A stretch of DNA of 64,000 bases from Muscardinus avellanarius. Its lineage: Eukaryota > Chordata > Mammalia > Rodentia > Gliridae. Position 1 is the stretch's first letter. The number at the start of each line of letters is the position of its first letter. The stretch lies in contig OY726574.1 of NCBI GenBank assembly GCA_963383645.1, forward strand, positions 59,580,394 through 59,644,393, written 5' to 3'. The notes beneath the pieces are model-generated. The model was not told the DNA's origin. It searched no databases and worked only from the letters and a program-made list of their open reading frames with translations. Below, piece after piece: positions 50,333-61,404 of the stretch. Position numbers and translations under genes: made by a program.

Positions 50333-52242
50333 GTATCTTTAATAAATAAAAATGTTTCAAATACCTAAGGAATACAAGCAAACTAGTTGAGGAAGCCAGT
50401 GGGGCTGGTCTGACCCAGTTCTCCTTGGTCCCTCCATTGTAGCCTTTCTTCCTTCTGGGTGTGGGGCAGGACCTTTTCTGAAATAAAGGCCCTATGACCT
50501 ACAGCCAAACAAGGTAGGTCAGGAAACTTCCGAAGGGCCAATTCTTATGCAGAAAGGGGGGTAGAAATTGATAGTGGAATTTTTAGGCTATATGGCTGGT
50601 TTAGAGGAAAGGGGTTCTGGTTTCTACACCCCACTTTTGGGAAAAGGAATTGTAGTTTCTATAGTTTGAGTTGTGGAAGAATGAGGGGGAGAGAGAAAGG
50701 AGGGCAGAAGTCCCACAGAAACATTGTTTCTGGGTGCCATTTTATGAGCCCCAACAACCTATATAAAACAATTTTAAGTACTCCTCTTGAGTTCATGGAA
50801 TTCTTTTCATGGCTTGATTGTCTTCAAATCATGAATGTTTCGTTTCCCTATTATTTCCTTTGTTTCAGTGCAAGTTAAAATAAATTGTCCTCTTGGTAGT
50901 TTGCTTTTTAAAGCAGACAGGGAGTTGAATATTAGTCCCAGGCACATTTTTTTTTAAAGTCTCTTTCCAGTCTCCTTTAAAAAATGCCCTCAATAAATTT
51001 TCCCTTACACGAGGCCAACTTGGGCGTTTGGGTCTTTGGCCCTTGTCTTTCCCTCTGAGGCACGAGGTTCCCAGCAAGATTCCTGAGACCACACAGGACT
51101 CTCAGCTTCCTGGGAGAGCAAAGTACACTGAGTTCCTTGTTCTAGGGGACATTTTTTCTTAGAAGGGTGAGGATTCTAGGACCTCCTCTTACCTGTAGGG
51201 CTTTCCTGGCTTTACCCCATAATTCCTAATCAGGACAGGGAAAGCTCCCCTTGTCCACTGGATATGGGTCTTTAGGACTTCCTAGGGATCATCCAGATAA
51301 TTGGGGCAGCCAACTGAAATTAATAGAAAACATCTGGACGCTGCCCTGGGGAGGCTTACCAAAGATGTCTCTCTTTGGAGAGATCGCCCTCCTGTCCATA
51401 CTTGTTTCCTACCTCCATGTGACTCAGGTGATTTGAACTTCAGAGAGCGGGTGCAGAGGGATCAGGTGGGTAGAGGTGCTATTTAAAATATCTGTGGAGA
51501 TTTCCCATGCAATGGGGCTAAAGAGTTCTTTACAATTTTAGCCAAAGCTTTGGTCTGCTCGAAAGGTTCCAGATGGACGAGGAAGCAGTCTGTTCAGACA
51601 CAGGGGAGCTGCTGCATGAATAATAGGATTTCTGGATTCTTTGTCAGCGTAAACATCAGCTTGTCAGTTCATTAGGACGATAATCTCCAATAACACCCCC
51701 AGCGTTTGTCTCTCTGCAGAGACCTTCCGGAACTTGCCTTTATCCCTGACAATGTTGACAGCGAGGTTTGATTGATTATTTCCATCAGACACATAGAGAA
51801 ATTGAGGCAGAGATTCAGAGATTAGAGATGAGTCAGAGTGGAAATGTGCCCAGGGGAAGGTCTCGGTATTTCTTCCTGCTAGGCTGGCTACAGAAATATT
51901 ATTTCTAAATTGTGTGAAATGATTATAGCACCAAGACCGCCAATTCAATCAAGAAACAGCACCTATGTTGTAGGTCCATTTATTTTTCTCTGGCCAGAGG
52001 TAGCAATTGCAAAGGTGGAAAGTCACAGCTTCCATTAGTGATCTCTGGGGCGACCTGCTGAAAAAAAGTGGGAGTTCATCTTCCAACACTGGCAAGAGGT
52101 GCTTCCTCCTCCCAAGCTCCGAGTAGCTTCCGGGAGAAGTTCCCTTCTCTCTTCAGAAATCTGAGCGTAGATGTTAACAGGCGGGCATAACATGTTTCTC
52201 AAATGAGCTGCTTAAAATGCAGGAAGTTACTTTAAAAACAGT
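50333..52242. other. unassigned sequence, possibly with a decayed LTR
   Basis: 50400-51100 has a TATA-like ctatataaaaca (50758-50769) and an aataaa (50992-50997) spaced as in a retroviral LTR. No terminal repeats are defined. The rest is unique. Confidence 0.25.
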
Positions 52243-52320
52243 GGCTGGAGTGTAGCTCAGTGGTACAACATTTGCCTAGCATGCTCAAGGCCCTGGAATT
52301 CATCCCAAGCATCACAAAAA
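52243..52320 (+). repeat. stand-alone ID SINE
   Basis: ggctggagtgtagctcagtg ... ctagcatgctcaaggccctg ... aagcatcacaaaaa, close to the ID consensus. Confidence 0.9.
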
Positions 52321-52466
52321 GGAAGAAATAGATAAATAAATATCCACCCAAGCTCCTTAAATTAATGGCCAGGGGAAGGGAGGCAATAGACTTTATTAAC
52401 ATTTATGGGGGTGATAACAAGACTGATTCTGGCCCTCAGCATTGGTTTATTTTATTTTATTTATTT

Positions 52467-52640
52467 GCTACTGAGGTTGAGCCTAGGGACATTCTACCTC
52501 TGAGCTATACCCGCAGCTCTTTTTCATGGTTTAATTTGAAGCCGGGCCTCACTGAGTTGCTGAGGCTGCTTTGAACCTGCAATCCTCCCTTTGATCCTCC
52601 CAAGTACTGGGTTACAGGGCTACACCACCATAGCCAGCTC
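52467..52640 (-). repeat. B1-dID SINE
   Basis: tactgaggttgagcctaggg through acaccaccatagccagct. Confidence 0.85.
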
Positions 52641-52929
52641 ACATTTATTTTAAATCAGGAGTCCTCGAATGTTCCTGTATAAGAGGATTGACTGGAGAAC
52701 TTAAGACACCCATCCCAGATTTTCTAATTTGGTGGATTCGGAGTGGTCCTCATAATCTGCATTTCAAACATATTTTCAGGTCTAGTCAGAGGTCCAAATC
52801 TAAATGCCTGTCACTTTTGCTATTTACTCTAGTAAGGCTGCAAGCTAATAATGAATTTTTACAATTGATTCCATGATAGGAAAAGCTAAATTTGAACCTA
52901 GGGTATGTGAATTGGTGTCCTCACCCCAA

Positions 52930-53020
52930 AAAAGAATTATATTCTTCTCATGAGTTAGACCTGTATCACAAATGACTGTACTCAGCATGTAGCTTAAATT
53001 TCACCAATAAAAACACAGTT
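52930..53020 (-). mobile_element. hAT-type non-autonomous DNA transposon, part 1
   Basis: It aligns with 54893-54980 (shared attatattcttctcat, gttagacctg and tagctt). It continues at 53476. Confidence 0.5.
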
Positions 53021-53475
53021 GGCGTTATGCTTAGATATAGGATGTACAAGAAGGAGCTCATGTATTAATGTTCATAATTGGTATAATTAAGTTGTGAGGG
53101 TAGTAGTCTCATCAGCAGATATAATCATTGAAAGAGGTTTACTCGTGGGTAACCTAGGCAGGGGTCGTGGCTGGAGAAGATGGATGCTTGGGGGTGGCTG
53201 GCCTTGGGGATGGTGCTTCTGTCTTAGAATCTCCTTGCTTGCTTGCTCTCCTGCTTCCAGACTCCATGATGTGAAAGCAGAACCTCTGTGTATGTTCTCT
53301 TCTCTCTCTCTCTCCTTCCTACCCATGTTAAGCCTTGGGCTCTGCAGGTGTAATCGGCCTCACATGGACTGAAACTCTAAAATCTCCCCAAACTGTAAGC
53401 AAATAAATCTTTCTTCCTCTGAGTTGTGTGATCAGTTGTTTTGGATTATAACAGTGATGTTGACCAAGACAGTGG
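53021..53475 (+). mobile_element. MaLR-type solo LTR inserted in the hAT-type relic
   Basis: tggcgttatgcttagatata ... aggggtcgtggctggagaag ... actgaaactctaaaatc ... gcaaataaatctttcttcct ... ttgaccaagacag. This is the full MaLR order. Confidence 0.7.
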
Positions 53476-53610
53476 AGTTTGTTTATTCCCATCTTGATAG
53501 ATAAGTACCCACATGATATCTTCCATTTTTCTCTGGGGACCACTGAGTCCAAAATATTTACTCTCTGACCCTTCACAGAGAAAGTTTGTTGGGTCCTGTT
53601 CTACCTGGGA
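53476..53610 (-). mobile_element. hAT-type non-autonomous DNA transposon, part 2
   Basis: It aligns with 54985-55085. In reverse it reads caacaaactttctctgtga ... agagagtaaatattttgga, close to the common mammalian hAT-Charlie-type end. Confidence 0.5.
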
Positions 53611-54725
53611 TGACTTTTATAACATCTAAACTACTTCTATCCAATCCCCTTTGGCTCACTGGTACAGCCAGTCCTGCAAGACAGACACATCAAGACAGAC
53701 ACCCCCCCTCAAGATGTGCCATTTCACCCTCAAACAGGGAGGCTGGTGGAGCCAAACAGAATGTGACAGTGACTCAGGATCTGTTTAGAAGTAGAGAAAA
53801 AAGGAATAAAAAAAAAAGCACGGTGTTATATGCCAAGTGCTGTTTGCAAACATGTTTGTATCACTTTGAATCTCACCATGATGTATGATTCCATTACACT
53901 AACAGCAGTATAAAAATAAATAAATGAAGTAAAAATATGGCAACCAGCCCTCAGCAGAGTTTTAATTCTGATTTGGGTCTTGCCACATCTCTCTTGCCAG
54001 GCTCTTGCCATCCTGTGTGCTCTGTGCTTGGGGCTCTGGGATCTGTCTTCAATGTTCAATGTCTCCAACCTCTGCTCTCCTGAGACACCTTCTCCCACAC
54101 ACCTGCAACTCGACAGTCACCTCCCAAGCCCAGTCTTGTATAAATCATCTGAGTGCAAAACCTTAGAATTTATAAGTCTGCGATTAATGTCTAATATTTA
54201 TGGTGTACCTGCTCACTTCTGTCATCATTTAATATAGAATCATGTGTTGTAATACAGTTTGGAAATAATGCACTGAAAAATATTTTTTAAATGATCATGA
54301 TTTTTTCTTTTCTCCCACTCTGTGATTCTGCTGACAGTATCAGGTTCCCAGCACTGCCCACGTTTCCTATTGTAGCTGGTCTTAGAGAAGAGCCTCCTCA
54401 CTTCCACTTACTATGGAATACTGAAATTATCTCAAGGAAAGTCGTCTTCTCTTGACCTTGTGAACAATGGGTGAGTCAGCTCTGGAAGTCTTCCTTGTCC
54501 CTTCCCTGGGCTCAGATTCTGGGGAAAGCAGAGCATTCTCACAGCAGGATGAAAACTGCTTTTGGTATCATGCTGATCATGTTCCATGGAAGAAAAACGT
54601 GTATTATTTTTCTTTTTGACATTGGAACTCACAATGGGGAAACTTCTAGCTATTATGAAAGGAGAGAGGAAGACAGAGAAATAGAGAAAGAAAAAATAAC
54701 AAAAGAAGAAAGAAAGAAGTAAAGA
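53611..54725. other. unique sequence
   Basis: No gene or repeat is recognised. Confidence 0.4.
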
Positions 54726-54727
54726 GA

Positions 54728-54757
54728 CGAGAGAGCGAGAGAGCGAGAGAGCGAGAG

Positions 54758-54793
<36 letters not shown>
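54728..54793. repeat. (GAGAGAGC)n/(GA)n microsatellite
   Basis: Four gagagagc-type units run into pure GA. Confidence 0.95.
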
Positions 54794-54794
<1 letters not shown>

Positions 54795-54797
<3 letters not shown>

Positions 54798-55195
54798 GCA
54801 GTGGTTAAGAGTCAGCAGACCTAAATCTGAGTTCTTACTTTTCCACTAACAGAGTGAACTTGAGCACGAAATAACTACCCCTAAGGAAACACCCACAAAT
54901 TATATTCTTCTCATTTGTTAGACCTGCATTACACATTACTATTCAGTACATAGCTTGAAATTTATTCATAAAAGCAGAGGAATATATTTTCTGCCATCTT
55001 GATGTTTAGATACCCACATAATACCTTCAATTTTGCCTCTGGGACCACAAAGCCCCAAATACTTACTTTCCAGCCATAACTCTTTCCACACCATCTCCAT
55101 GTGTGCAGTAATCAAAACTTGGAGGTGGTTGTAAGGATTAAAATAGATGATGTGGAGAGCCCATAGAGCAGTGACAGGCACATTTACTGTTGGCT
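54795..55195 (+). repeat. MIR relic split by a second hAT-type copy
   Basis: The MIR 5' part is at 54795-54890 (agtggttaagagtcagcaga) and the 3' part at 55115-55195 (ggttgtaaggattaaaatag). The hAT-type repeat lies between them at 54893-55085. Confidence 0.6.
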
Positions 55196-55267
55196 CCATA
55201 CGTTGTAGCTCCATGCAAAGTACTTTATTAACCAGAAGTTAGTCATATGTATCTGTGCTCCCCACTA

Positions 55268-55432
55268 AACTCATCCATCCATCCATCCATCCTTCCATCC
55301 ATCCATCCATCCATCCTTCCATCCATCCATCCATCCATCCTTCCATCCATCCATCCATCCATCCATCCATCCATCCTTCCATCCATCCATCCATCCTTCC
55401 ATCCATCCATCCATCCCTCCCTCCCTCCACTT
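55268..55432. repeat. (ATCC)n microsatellite with periodic TTCC variants
   Basis: About 40 tetramers, with cttcc interruptions every 4-8 units. All frames through it are open, which explains several repetitive open frames. Confidence 0.98.
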
Positions 55433-56760
55433 GTCTGTCAGTCTTTCTATCCATCCATTCATTCATCTACCACCCACCCATTCATTCATTTGAGAAATAT
55501 TTTTTATTGGTGCATTTTAATTACACATCATAAAGAGGTTCCAAGTAATAAAAACATACATGCACACAGCACTTGATGTGTTTCCCTCTTGATTTTCCCC
55601 TTTTCTTCCCCCTCCATGAATATCTTATTGAAATTGGTATTGATAACTTCATATATGGACAGGGCATTATTTGTACTGTTTTCTTCATCAAGTGTACCTC
55701 ACACTCCCCACCATTTGATGTCCCTTTGATTTCCCAATTCCTCATTTGAGAAGATCTTGGGATCTGGGGACACAGTATGATCCAGCCCAATGAGGCCCCA
55801 GCCTGGAGGTCCTGTTCCTTTAGACCTACCTAGAGCTTAAAACAGCTTTTAGCTCAGATTAGAAGCTTAGAATGGCGCTTATGAATGCTGGGAAGTCAGC
55901 TCTGGTCACTTCCCCTCTGCGGGGACAAGGCCTGGGTCTCCATTGGCAGCAGCACCATCAAGGCCCCCACAGCTGGCTTTCCTGCATCCTGTGCCAGAAG
56001 CTGCATTCCCAGTGAGCACTTCCCGGAGAAAGGGACAGCCAGTGGAGAGACGGCGGTCACTCCCAGGATGGTCTCCATCCTAACTGCAGGATGTAATTCA
56101 GTGCTAAATTCCAAGTGGCAGCCACATGGTGGTTGTTTTTCTACTTAACTAAATGTTCTTTTCAGTGCTGTGGTATGCCGCACACAGTGTTCAGCTGTGC
56201 TTGAATTCCAGGGAAGGAAATATGATATTAGGCTGCCATGCGTGCTGAACGGCAGAGAGGCTTTCATATCATGGAGCAATTAATTAAAGAACAATCATGA
56301 AAATGTTCCGGATAATTCACATCAAGCAGCTACTCACTGTTACTTCAGTATTTTGGGTAATATTCATGATTATTGGTTAATTTGTTTTTAATATGGATGT
56401 ACGGTTTTATGTAATCCTTCTGTAATTGAGAAGCAGCTAGACATCCAGGTGCTCTGAAATACTTCTTACTTCAATTACCCAATTTTTGGAAGAATCTCAT
56501 TATGTAATTAACCCAGATTATTAACATAGACATACACATTCTGTCTCTCTATTGCATTCAGGCATAACTATAGATCTACCCAGTTTAAATCGTAAGCTTC
56601 ATGGCAAAAGCCATATTGCCATTCCTGCGTGAGTCTAACTAAAGCTCACAGGTCTATATTTCCTATTAGGGAAATTTGTCAGCAGTCAGCTAGCAAATTT
56701 TTCTCAGATAGTTATCTTGTACAATGTATGGGAGTGGGGTTTTGGAGTAGGTATATAAAA
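55433..56760. other. unique sequence, possible conserved non-coding DNA at about 56150-56760
   Basis: No interspersed repeat is recognised. 56270-56540 is AT-rich with TAATTA, ATTGG and CAGCTG-type short motifs. Confidence 0.3.
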
Positions 56761-56779
56761 AAATTACAGAGCTTTGTTC

Positions 56780-57115
56780 TCAATCTCTAGACACTTTTAG
56801 TTTTGTTTGGAAACTAAGACATATAGGCAATGGATGGTAATTAACAATAAAAGGTGATAAATGTTGAGTGTCAAATGATAGTATCACAAATGGCCACTAC
56901 AGCAGTCCACGGGGCAGCACACCCTCTCTATGGTCATACTTGCTTGTGGGCGCCCTGCCTGCTGAATGCATCCATTTCATGAAAAGTTGCCCAATTCAGT
57001 GGAAGCAGGGTGTGCTAAATATCCCCCCTTGCTGCTCAGACTGTGATTTAAGAGCCAGCAGCTTCAGCAGCCTGTCAGACCTGCAGAATCTCAAGCACTG
57101 TCCCAGATCAAGATA
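56780..57115 (+). repeat. ancient interspersed repeat, part, plus unique sequence
   Basis: 56800-56870 resembles the part of the old LINE-like repeat with aacaataaaaggtgataaat. The rest to 57115 is unassigned. Confidence 0.3.
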
Positions 57116-57148
<33 letters not shown>

Positions 57149-57193
57149 AGATGATAGATAGATAGATAGATAGATAGATATAGATAGATAGAT
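57116..57193. repeat. (GAT)n/(GATA)n microsatellite
   Basis: About ten gat units are followed by about eight gata units. Confidence 0.97.
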
Positions 57194-57205
57194 ACTAAAA
57201 AAATA

Positions 57206-57265
57206 GGACGGGGAGTGTAGCTCAAAGGTAGAATGCCCCTGGGTTCCATCCCCAGTACAGCAAAA
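57206..57265 (+). repeat. ID half of B1-dID SINE
   Basis: ggggagtgtagctcaaaggt ... ccccagtacagc. The B1 half is missing or replaced by the microsatellite. Confidence 0.75.
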
Positions 57266-57299
57266 AAAAAGGTAAAAATTTAAAAATATGACTGTAGAT

Positions 57300-58140
57300 T
57301 ATCATTAAGACTATGAAATATATAAGGAGCACTGGAATTGTCAACCTGCAGAATTTTAGGAAAGACCTAATTCAGGGCACTTATTCTGAGACCTAAAAGA
57401 GCCAAGAGGCAGCCGCGTGAGGAGTCAGGCAGACTTATCTAGACAGTTCTAGGCGGTTCTAGGGAGTGAAAAAATCTTAAGGCAGAAAAGAGATGAGGGT
57501 GTTAAAAGACTAATTCCTATATTCGTTTGGCTGGTGCATGATTGGTAGATGATAGAAAATGGAGGGAGGGCAGAGGGACAGGACCCATCACCATCAGGCA
57601 AGGCCTGAGAGTTTCCTTTTATTGCTGTTGTTTGTTTTGTTGGGGTTTTGTCTTGTTTTACTTTGCTTTTGGTACTGGGGATTGAAGTCAGAGGCATTCT
57701 ATCTCTGAGCTACACTCCCAGCCCTCTTTATTTTCTATATTGAAACAGGGTCTCACTAAGTTGCTGAGAGTTAGGCTAAGTCGCTGAGGATGGCCTCAAA
57801 CCTGTGATCCTCTTGTCTCGGCCTACTTGGATCACAGGTGTGTGCTACACAACCATGTCTTTTCTTTTTTTTTTAAGAAAAATAGGAAATCATTAACATT
57901 TAAGACAGAGGAATGATATGAAGAGATTGTCATTTCCTAAGACCATTCTGTCTGCTATATAGAGATTGTTGGATAAGAGCAAGAAAAAAAACAAACAAAC
58001 AGGAAAATCAAGTAGATAATTAGCACAGTCCTCAGGCAAGAAAGTCAGTAATGACCAAGGAGATGGACATATCTAAGACCATGATCTGAAGGCGGAATTG
58101 ACAAAATGCTCATGGATTTTATGTGGTAAGTAGAGAATTC
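57300..58140 (+). repeat. ancient interspersed repeat (probably LINE-derived) interrupted by a SINE
   Basis: 57300-57600 and 57870-58140 match successive parts of the same old repeat (gagccaagaggcagccgcgt ... aggaatgatatgaagagatt ... gaccattctgtctgctatat). Family uncertain. Confidence 0.4.
57669..57860 (-). repeat. B1-dID SINE
   Basis: ggtactggggattgaagtca through gtgtgctacacaaccatg. Confidence 0.87.
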
Positions 58141-58289
58141 AGAATGATTTTTTTTGTGTGTGGGGGTTATTAACTGGGTAGACTTAGTAATATTTATCAA
58201 GACCAAGATCTGTGGAAAAATAGATTTGTGGCAGAAAGTTAACTATTCTCTTTACATTTTACAATTGTTATAATCAAGAAGTGTAGCCA

Positions 58290-58474
58290 GACCCGGGCGT
58301 GGTGACACAGGCTTGTAATCCCAGTACTTCGGAGGCTGAGACAAGAGGATTGTGGGTTCGCAGCCGGCCTCAGCTACTTAGTGAGGCCCTCTGCAACTTA
58401 GTGAGACCCTGTTTTAAAATACAGAATGACAAATAGGACTGGAGGTTTACCTTAGAGTTTGGAATGTCCCTGGG

Positions 58475-58517
<43 letters not shown>
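58290..58517 (+). repeat. B1-dID SINE with (CA)n replacing the end of the ID half
   Basis: A full B1 half and most of the ID half, then (CA)n at 58477-58517. Confidence 0.88.
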
Positions 58518-58520
<3 letters not shown>

Positions 58521-58527
58521 GGGAATC

Positions 58528-58605
58528 AGGCATGGTGATACACACCTGTAATCCCAGCACTTGGGAAGCTGAGACAGGAGGACTACAGGTTTGAGGCTAG
58601 CTTCT
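58528..58605 (+). repeat. B1-dID SINE fragment (B1 half, 5' part)
   Basis: caggcatggtgatacacacc through caggtttgaggctagctt, then truncated. Confidence 0.8.
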
Positions 58606-58870
58606 AATGAGAAAAAAATAATAGCAGTCAGGATATGTGCCGAGGAATGGCCGGTCTGGGAGAGAAGAAGACGAAGGGCCTACCCATGGCCGCAGGAGGC
58701 CGGCCACCCCGGTAACTGGAGCTCCAGGCTGAAGAGCTTGCTGACATCCGGACAGGTTGCTCCTGTGCGAATCATGACGCCGAGTTGTGCATAAAAGGCC
58801 AAGTCCGACCTAACAAACCACCCTAGATGTAGGGATATGCAGAGGTGTGTATATCAAAAGTACAAAAATC
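58606..58870. other. short GC-rich orphan segment between SINEs
   Basis: 58640-58770 is richer in GC and CpG than its surroundings, with a gcataaaaggcc string at 58788. It could be a piece of an unrecognised LTR. Confidence 0.3.
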
Positions 58871-58887
58871 GAAATGATTTTATTTTT

Positions 58888-59078
58888 TTATTTATTTATT
58901 TTTTTGGTGGTACTGGGGTTCCTGGAAGCCCTTCTTCCTCCGGGCTACACTCCCAGACCTATTTTATATTTTTGAAACAGGGTCTCTTACGCCAGCGCGG
59001 CTGGCTTCGAACCTGCGCGATCCTCCTGTCTCCGCCTCCCAAGCGCGGGGATTACAAGCGTGCGCCACCACGCCCGGC
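58888..59078 (-). repeat. very young B1-dID SINE (CCTGGAA subfamily)
   Basis: A perfect 17-bp direct repeat (gaaatgattttattttt) lies at 58871-58887 and 59079-59095. The B1 half is essentially undiverged, with CpGs intact. Confidence 0.97.
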
Positions 59079-59095
59079 GAAATGATTTTATTTTT

Positions 59096-59637
59096 AAAAA
59101 TATCTGTTATTTTTATTTAAAGGTAGACAGTGAGGGTGATTCCTCAGTGACAGATAGTGTGGCCTTTCTGTGGATGTGAATATCTTCTTATAAAAAAGGT
59201 CCTGGGACATGGTTCTGTAGAAGATATTGAAGCATCCATCTAGGAATAGATTTCCACATCCTTCCTGGAAGACAGCGTGAAGTGATAGACGGACTGTGGA
59301 TTGCAGTTAGGAAAGGCAGCTCCTGCCTCCCCATCCTCTGGAGAGAGCTGCCTGTTGAAAGAGGAATTCTCTGCAAGTGTCTGAGCTAAGTGCTTACAAT
59401 ACGGTTAGACAGCGGCACGGTTGACATTTAAACACTTTTCATTTTTCATTTTTAACCGCTCTGTAAGCATTAAGTAATTAAGCTTCATCAGGCACTGATG
59501 CAAAAGAATTGCCTCCAATATTCTGCCAATGAAAATAGTTCATGTGATACTTCTGGAAGTTCATCTGACAATGCAAAAGAGGAAACAAGCCTCATATGAT
59601 GTCTACTGCGATCTTTTATTTATTTTATACTGTGCAG
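59096..59637. other. unique sequence
   Basis: Nothing is recognised. Confidence 0.4.
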
Positions 59638-59703
59638 CGCTGGGGATAGAGAGCAAGATTCTGGGCATGCTAGTCTAACATGAGCTACACCTCCAGACCT
59701 ATT
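59638..59703 (-). repeat. ID SINE (diverged)
   Basis: gcgctggggatagagagcaa ... gggcatgctagtctaacatg ... gagctacacctccagacc. Confidence 0.75.
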
Positions 59704-59730
59704 GCCTTCTTTTAGGACGGTGGTGCTTAA

Positions 59731-59955
59731 GCCGGGCGCGGTGGCGCACGCTTGTAATCCCAGCATTCGGGAGACTGAGACCAGAGGGTCGTGGTTGGCA
59801 GACAGCCTCAGCTACTTAGTGAGGCCCTCCGCAACTTCATGAGAACCTGTTCCAAAATAAAGAATAAAAAATTCGCCAGAGGGCATAGCTTGGAGGTAGA
59901 ATGTCCCTGATTTCCATCCCCAGGCCCACAAAAAATAAAAATAAAAAAATAAATC
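59731..59955 (+). repeat. B1-dID SINE
   Basis: gccgggcgcggtggcgcacg through the ID half, with an AAAAT-rich tail. Confidence 0.92.
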
Positions 59956-60235
59956 AATAAAACTGTTACTCAAGGGGGACCTGGTGTTTTTTAAAAGGAG
60001 CCAGTGTGTCCGCATATACAAACATACGCAGACCCAGTCATTAGTTCACTGGGGAGGTCGGTGCTGTGGACCCAGGGCCGGTCGTTTGAGCATCCATCAT
60101 CTAAGGCACTGGTAAAAAAAGGAAACAGGTTATTAGTTCTTGTTTCTCTGGCACTAGGCCTGACCACTTTTATCACCTCAGCAGATTTTTTTTAAAAAAT
60201 GCTGTGTCTATATTTTATTATTATTTTTCTTTGCA

Positions 60236-60306
60236 GTGCTGGGGATAAAACCCCGGGCCTCAGGCATGCTAGACAAGTACTCTACCATTGAGCTATGTCC
60301 ACAGCC
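60236..60306 (-). repeat. stand-alone ID SINE
   Basis: cagtgctggggataaaaccc ... aggcatgctagacaagtact ... ctaccattgagctatgtcca. Confidence 0.88.
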
Positions 60307-60309
60307 TAT

Positions 60310-60500
60310 AGGCCTGTATTTTAAATCAGGCCTTGGTTAAGGTGGGTGAGAACTTAAGAGGGTATCAGAAAAGGAAGCTTTGTTGTGATGAAAAGTTTTC
60401 CTCAGAGAAAGCTGTTGAGGAGGCCAAGTGTATCCAACAGGAAGGTGTTCTTAAAAATTCCTTTTCACAGAGCTTCTTTTTTGTGGTTAATGAGCAATAA
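60310..60500 (+). mobile_element. degenerate ERV-like fragment, second copy
   Basis: Similar to 12645-12830 (shared cctgtattttaa, gaggaggcca, tgtatccaa and gttcttaaaa-type blocks). It is presumed to belong to the same ERVL-like family. Defective. Confidence 0.4.
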
Positions 60501-60517
60501 ACATATAGCTACATAGT

Positions 60518-60728
60518 CAGGCATGGTGGCACACACCTCCAATCCTAATTCCTGGGAGGCTGAGATAAGAGGATCACAAGTTCAAGGCCCATCTCAGCAA
60601 CTTGGTGAGACCCTTCTCAAAAATAAACAAACAAATAAATAGATGAACAAATAAGTAAATAAATAAGGGCCAAGGTATAACTCAGAGTTAGAACACCCCT
60701 GGGTTCAATCCCCAGTACCACGCACAAA
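60518..60728 (+). repeat. B1-dID SINE
   Basis: gtcaggcatggtggcacaca through caatccccagtaccac, with an internal (AAAT)n spacer. Confidence 0.9.
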
Positions 60729-60746
60729 AAAGTTCCCCAAATATAT

Positions 60747-61087
60747 AGCTGTCCCTCAGTCTCCAAGGAGGATTGGTTCCAGGACCCTCTGCAGATCCCA
60801 AACTTGAAGAATGCGCAAGTCTTTTATAGAAAAATTACATACTGTCTTCAGATTACATATGCAAGCTTCCTGTATAATTTAAATCACATCCACATCACTT
60901 ATCATCTGTAATACAATATGAATGCTATGTAAGTAATCATTAAACTGTATTGATTAGAGAGTAATGACAAGGAATGAAGTCGGTAGTATTTAGTACAGAC
61001 ACAGTTGGCTTTTTTCCCCCAAATATTTTTCATACACAGTTGGCTGAATCCACAGGCACAATCCTGCAGGGATGGAAGTCAGCTATA
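60747..61087 (-). mobile_element. MER2/Tigger-type DNA transposon relic (non-autonomous)
   Basis: tgtccctcagtctccaagga ... ggattggttccaggaccctc ... tttaaatcacatccacatca ... ttggctgaatccacaggcac. The ends form an inverted pair (tagctgtccc / tcagcta) flanked by TA, as expected for mariner-type elements. Strand is assigned by the usual MER2 orientation. Confidence 0.75.
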
Positions 61088-61179
61088 TCTTGAAGGGGAG
61101 TAGCTGCATCCATCTGTGTGGCATCAACAGAGTGCACATTTGGTACCGTGTTGTGTGGTACACAAGTGTATGCCACCTA

Positions 61180-61395
61180 TCCCCTCTTGCCTCCCTCCGT
61201 CCTCCTTGGCTACTCTTACTCCTGTCCAAGCCCCATTGTCTCCTGCCTGGGTGAGGCTGGTCGCTTCCTGATAGATCTCCTACATACTCCCCTCCTCCCT
61301 CAACCTTCAGCCAGAGAGCGCTCATAAAACCTTCCATCAATGCTACTCCTCTGAGGAAATCTTTCCATGATTGTGCCTTCATCCCACACCCAGTC
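61180..61395 (+). repeat. L2-like relic
   Basis: Pyrimidine-rich sequence (ccattgtctcctgcctgggt ... cttcagccagagagcgctca) resembling the L2 3' region. Confidence 0.4.
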
Positions 61396-61404
61396 TTCTT
61401 TCCT

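Noticed and set aside
52243..52320. tRNA gene-like sequence
   Set aside because: It is an ID SINE (tRNA-derived) with an A-rich tail. It lacks a tRNA fold and belongs to a repeated family.
55268..55432. CRISPR-like regular repeats
   Set aside because: The unit is a 4-bp microsatellite with no spacers, and the genome is mammalian.
55239..55576. Repetitive open frames (Ser/Ile/His/Pro and Met/Asp/Gly/Trp types)
   Set aside because: They are translations of the (ATCC)n microsatellite.
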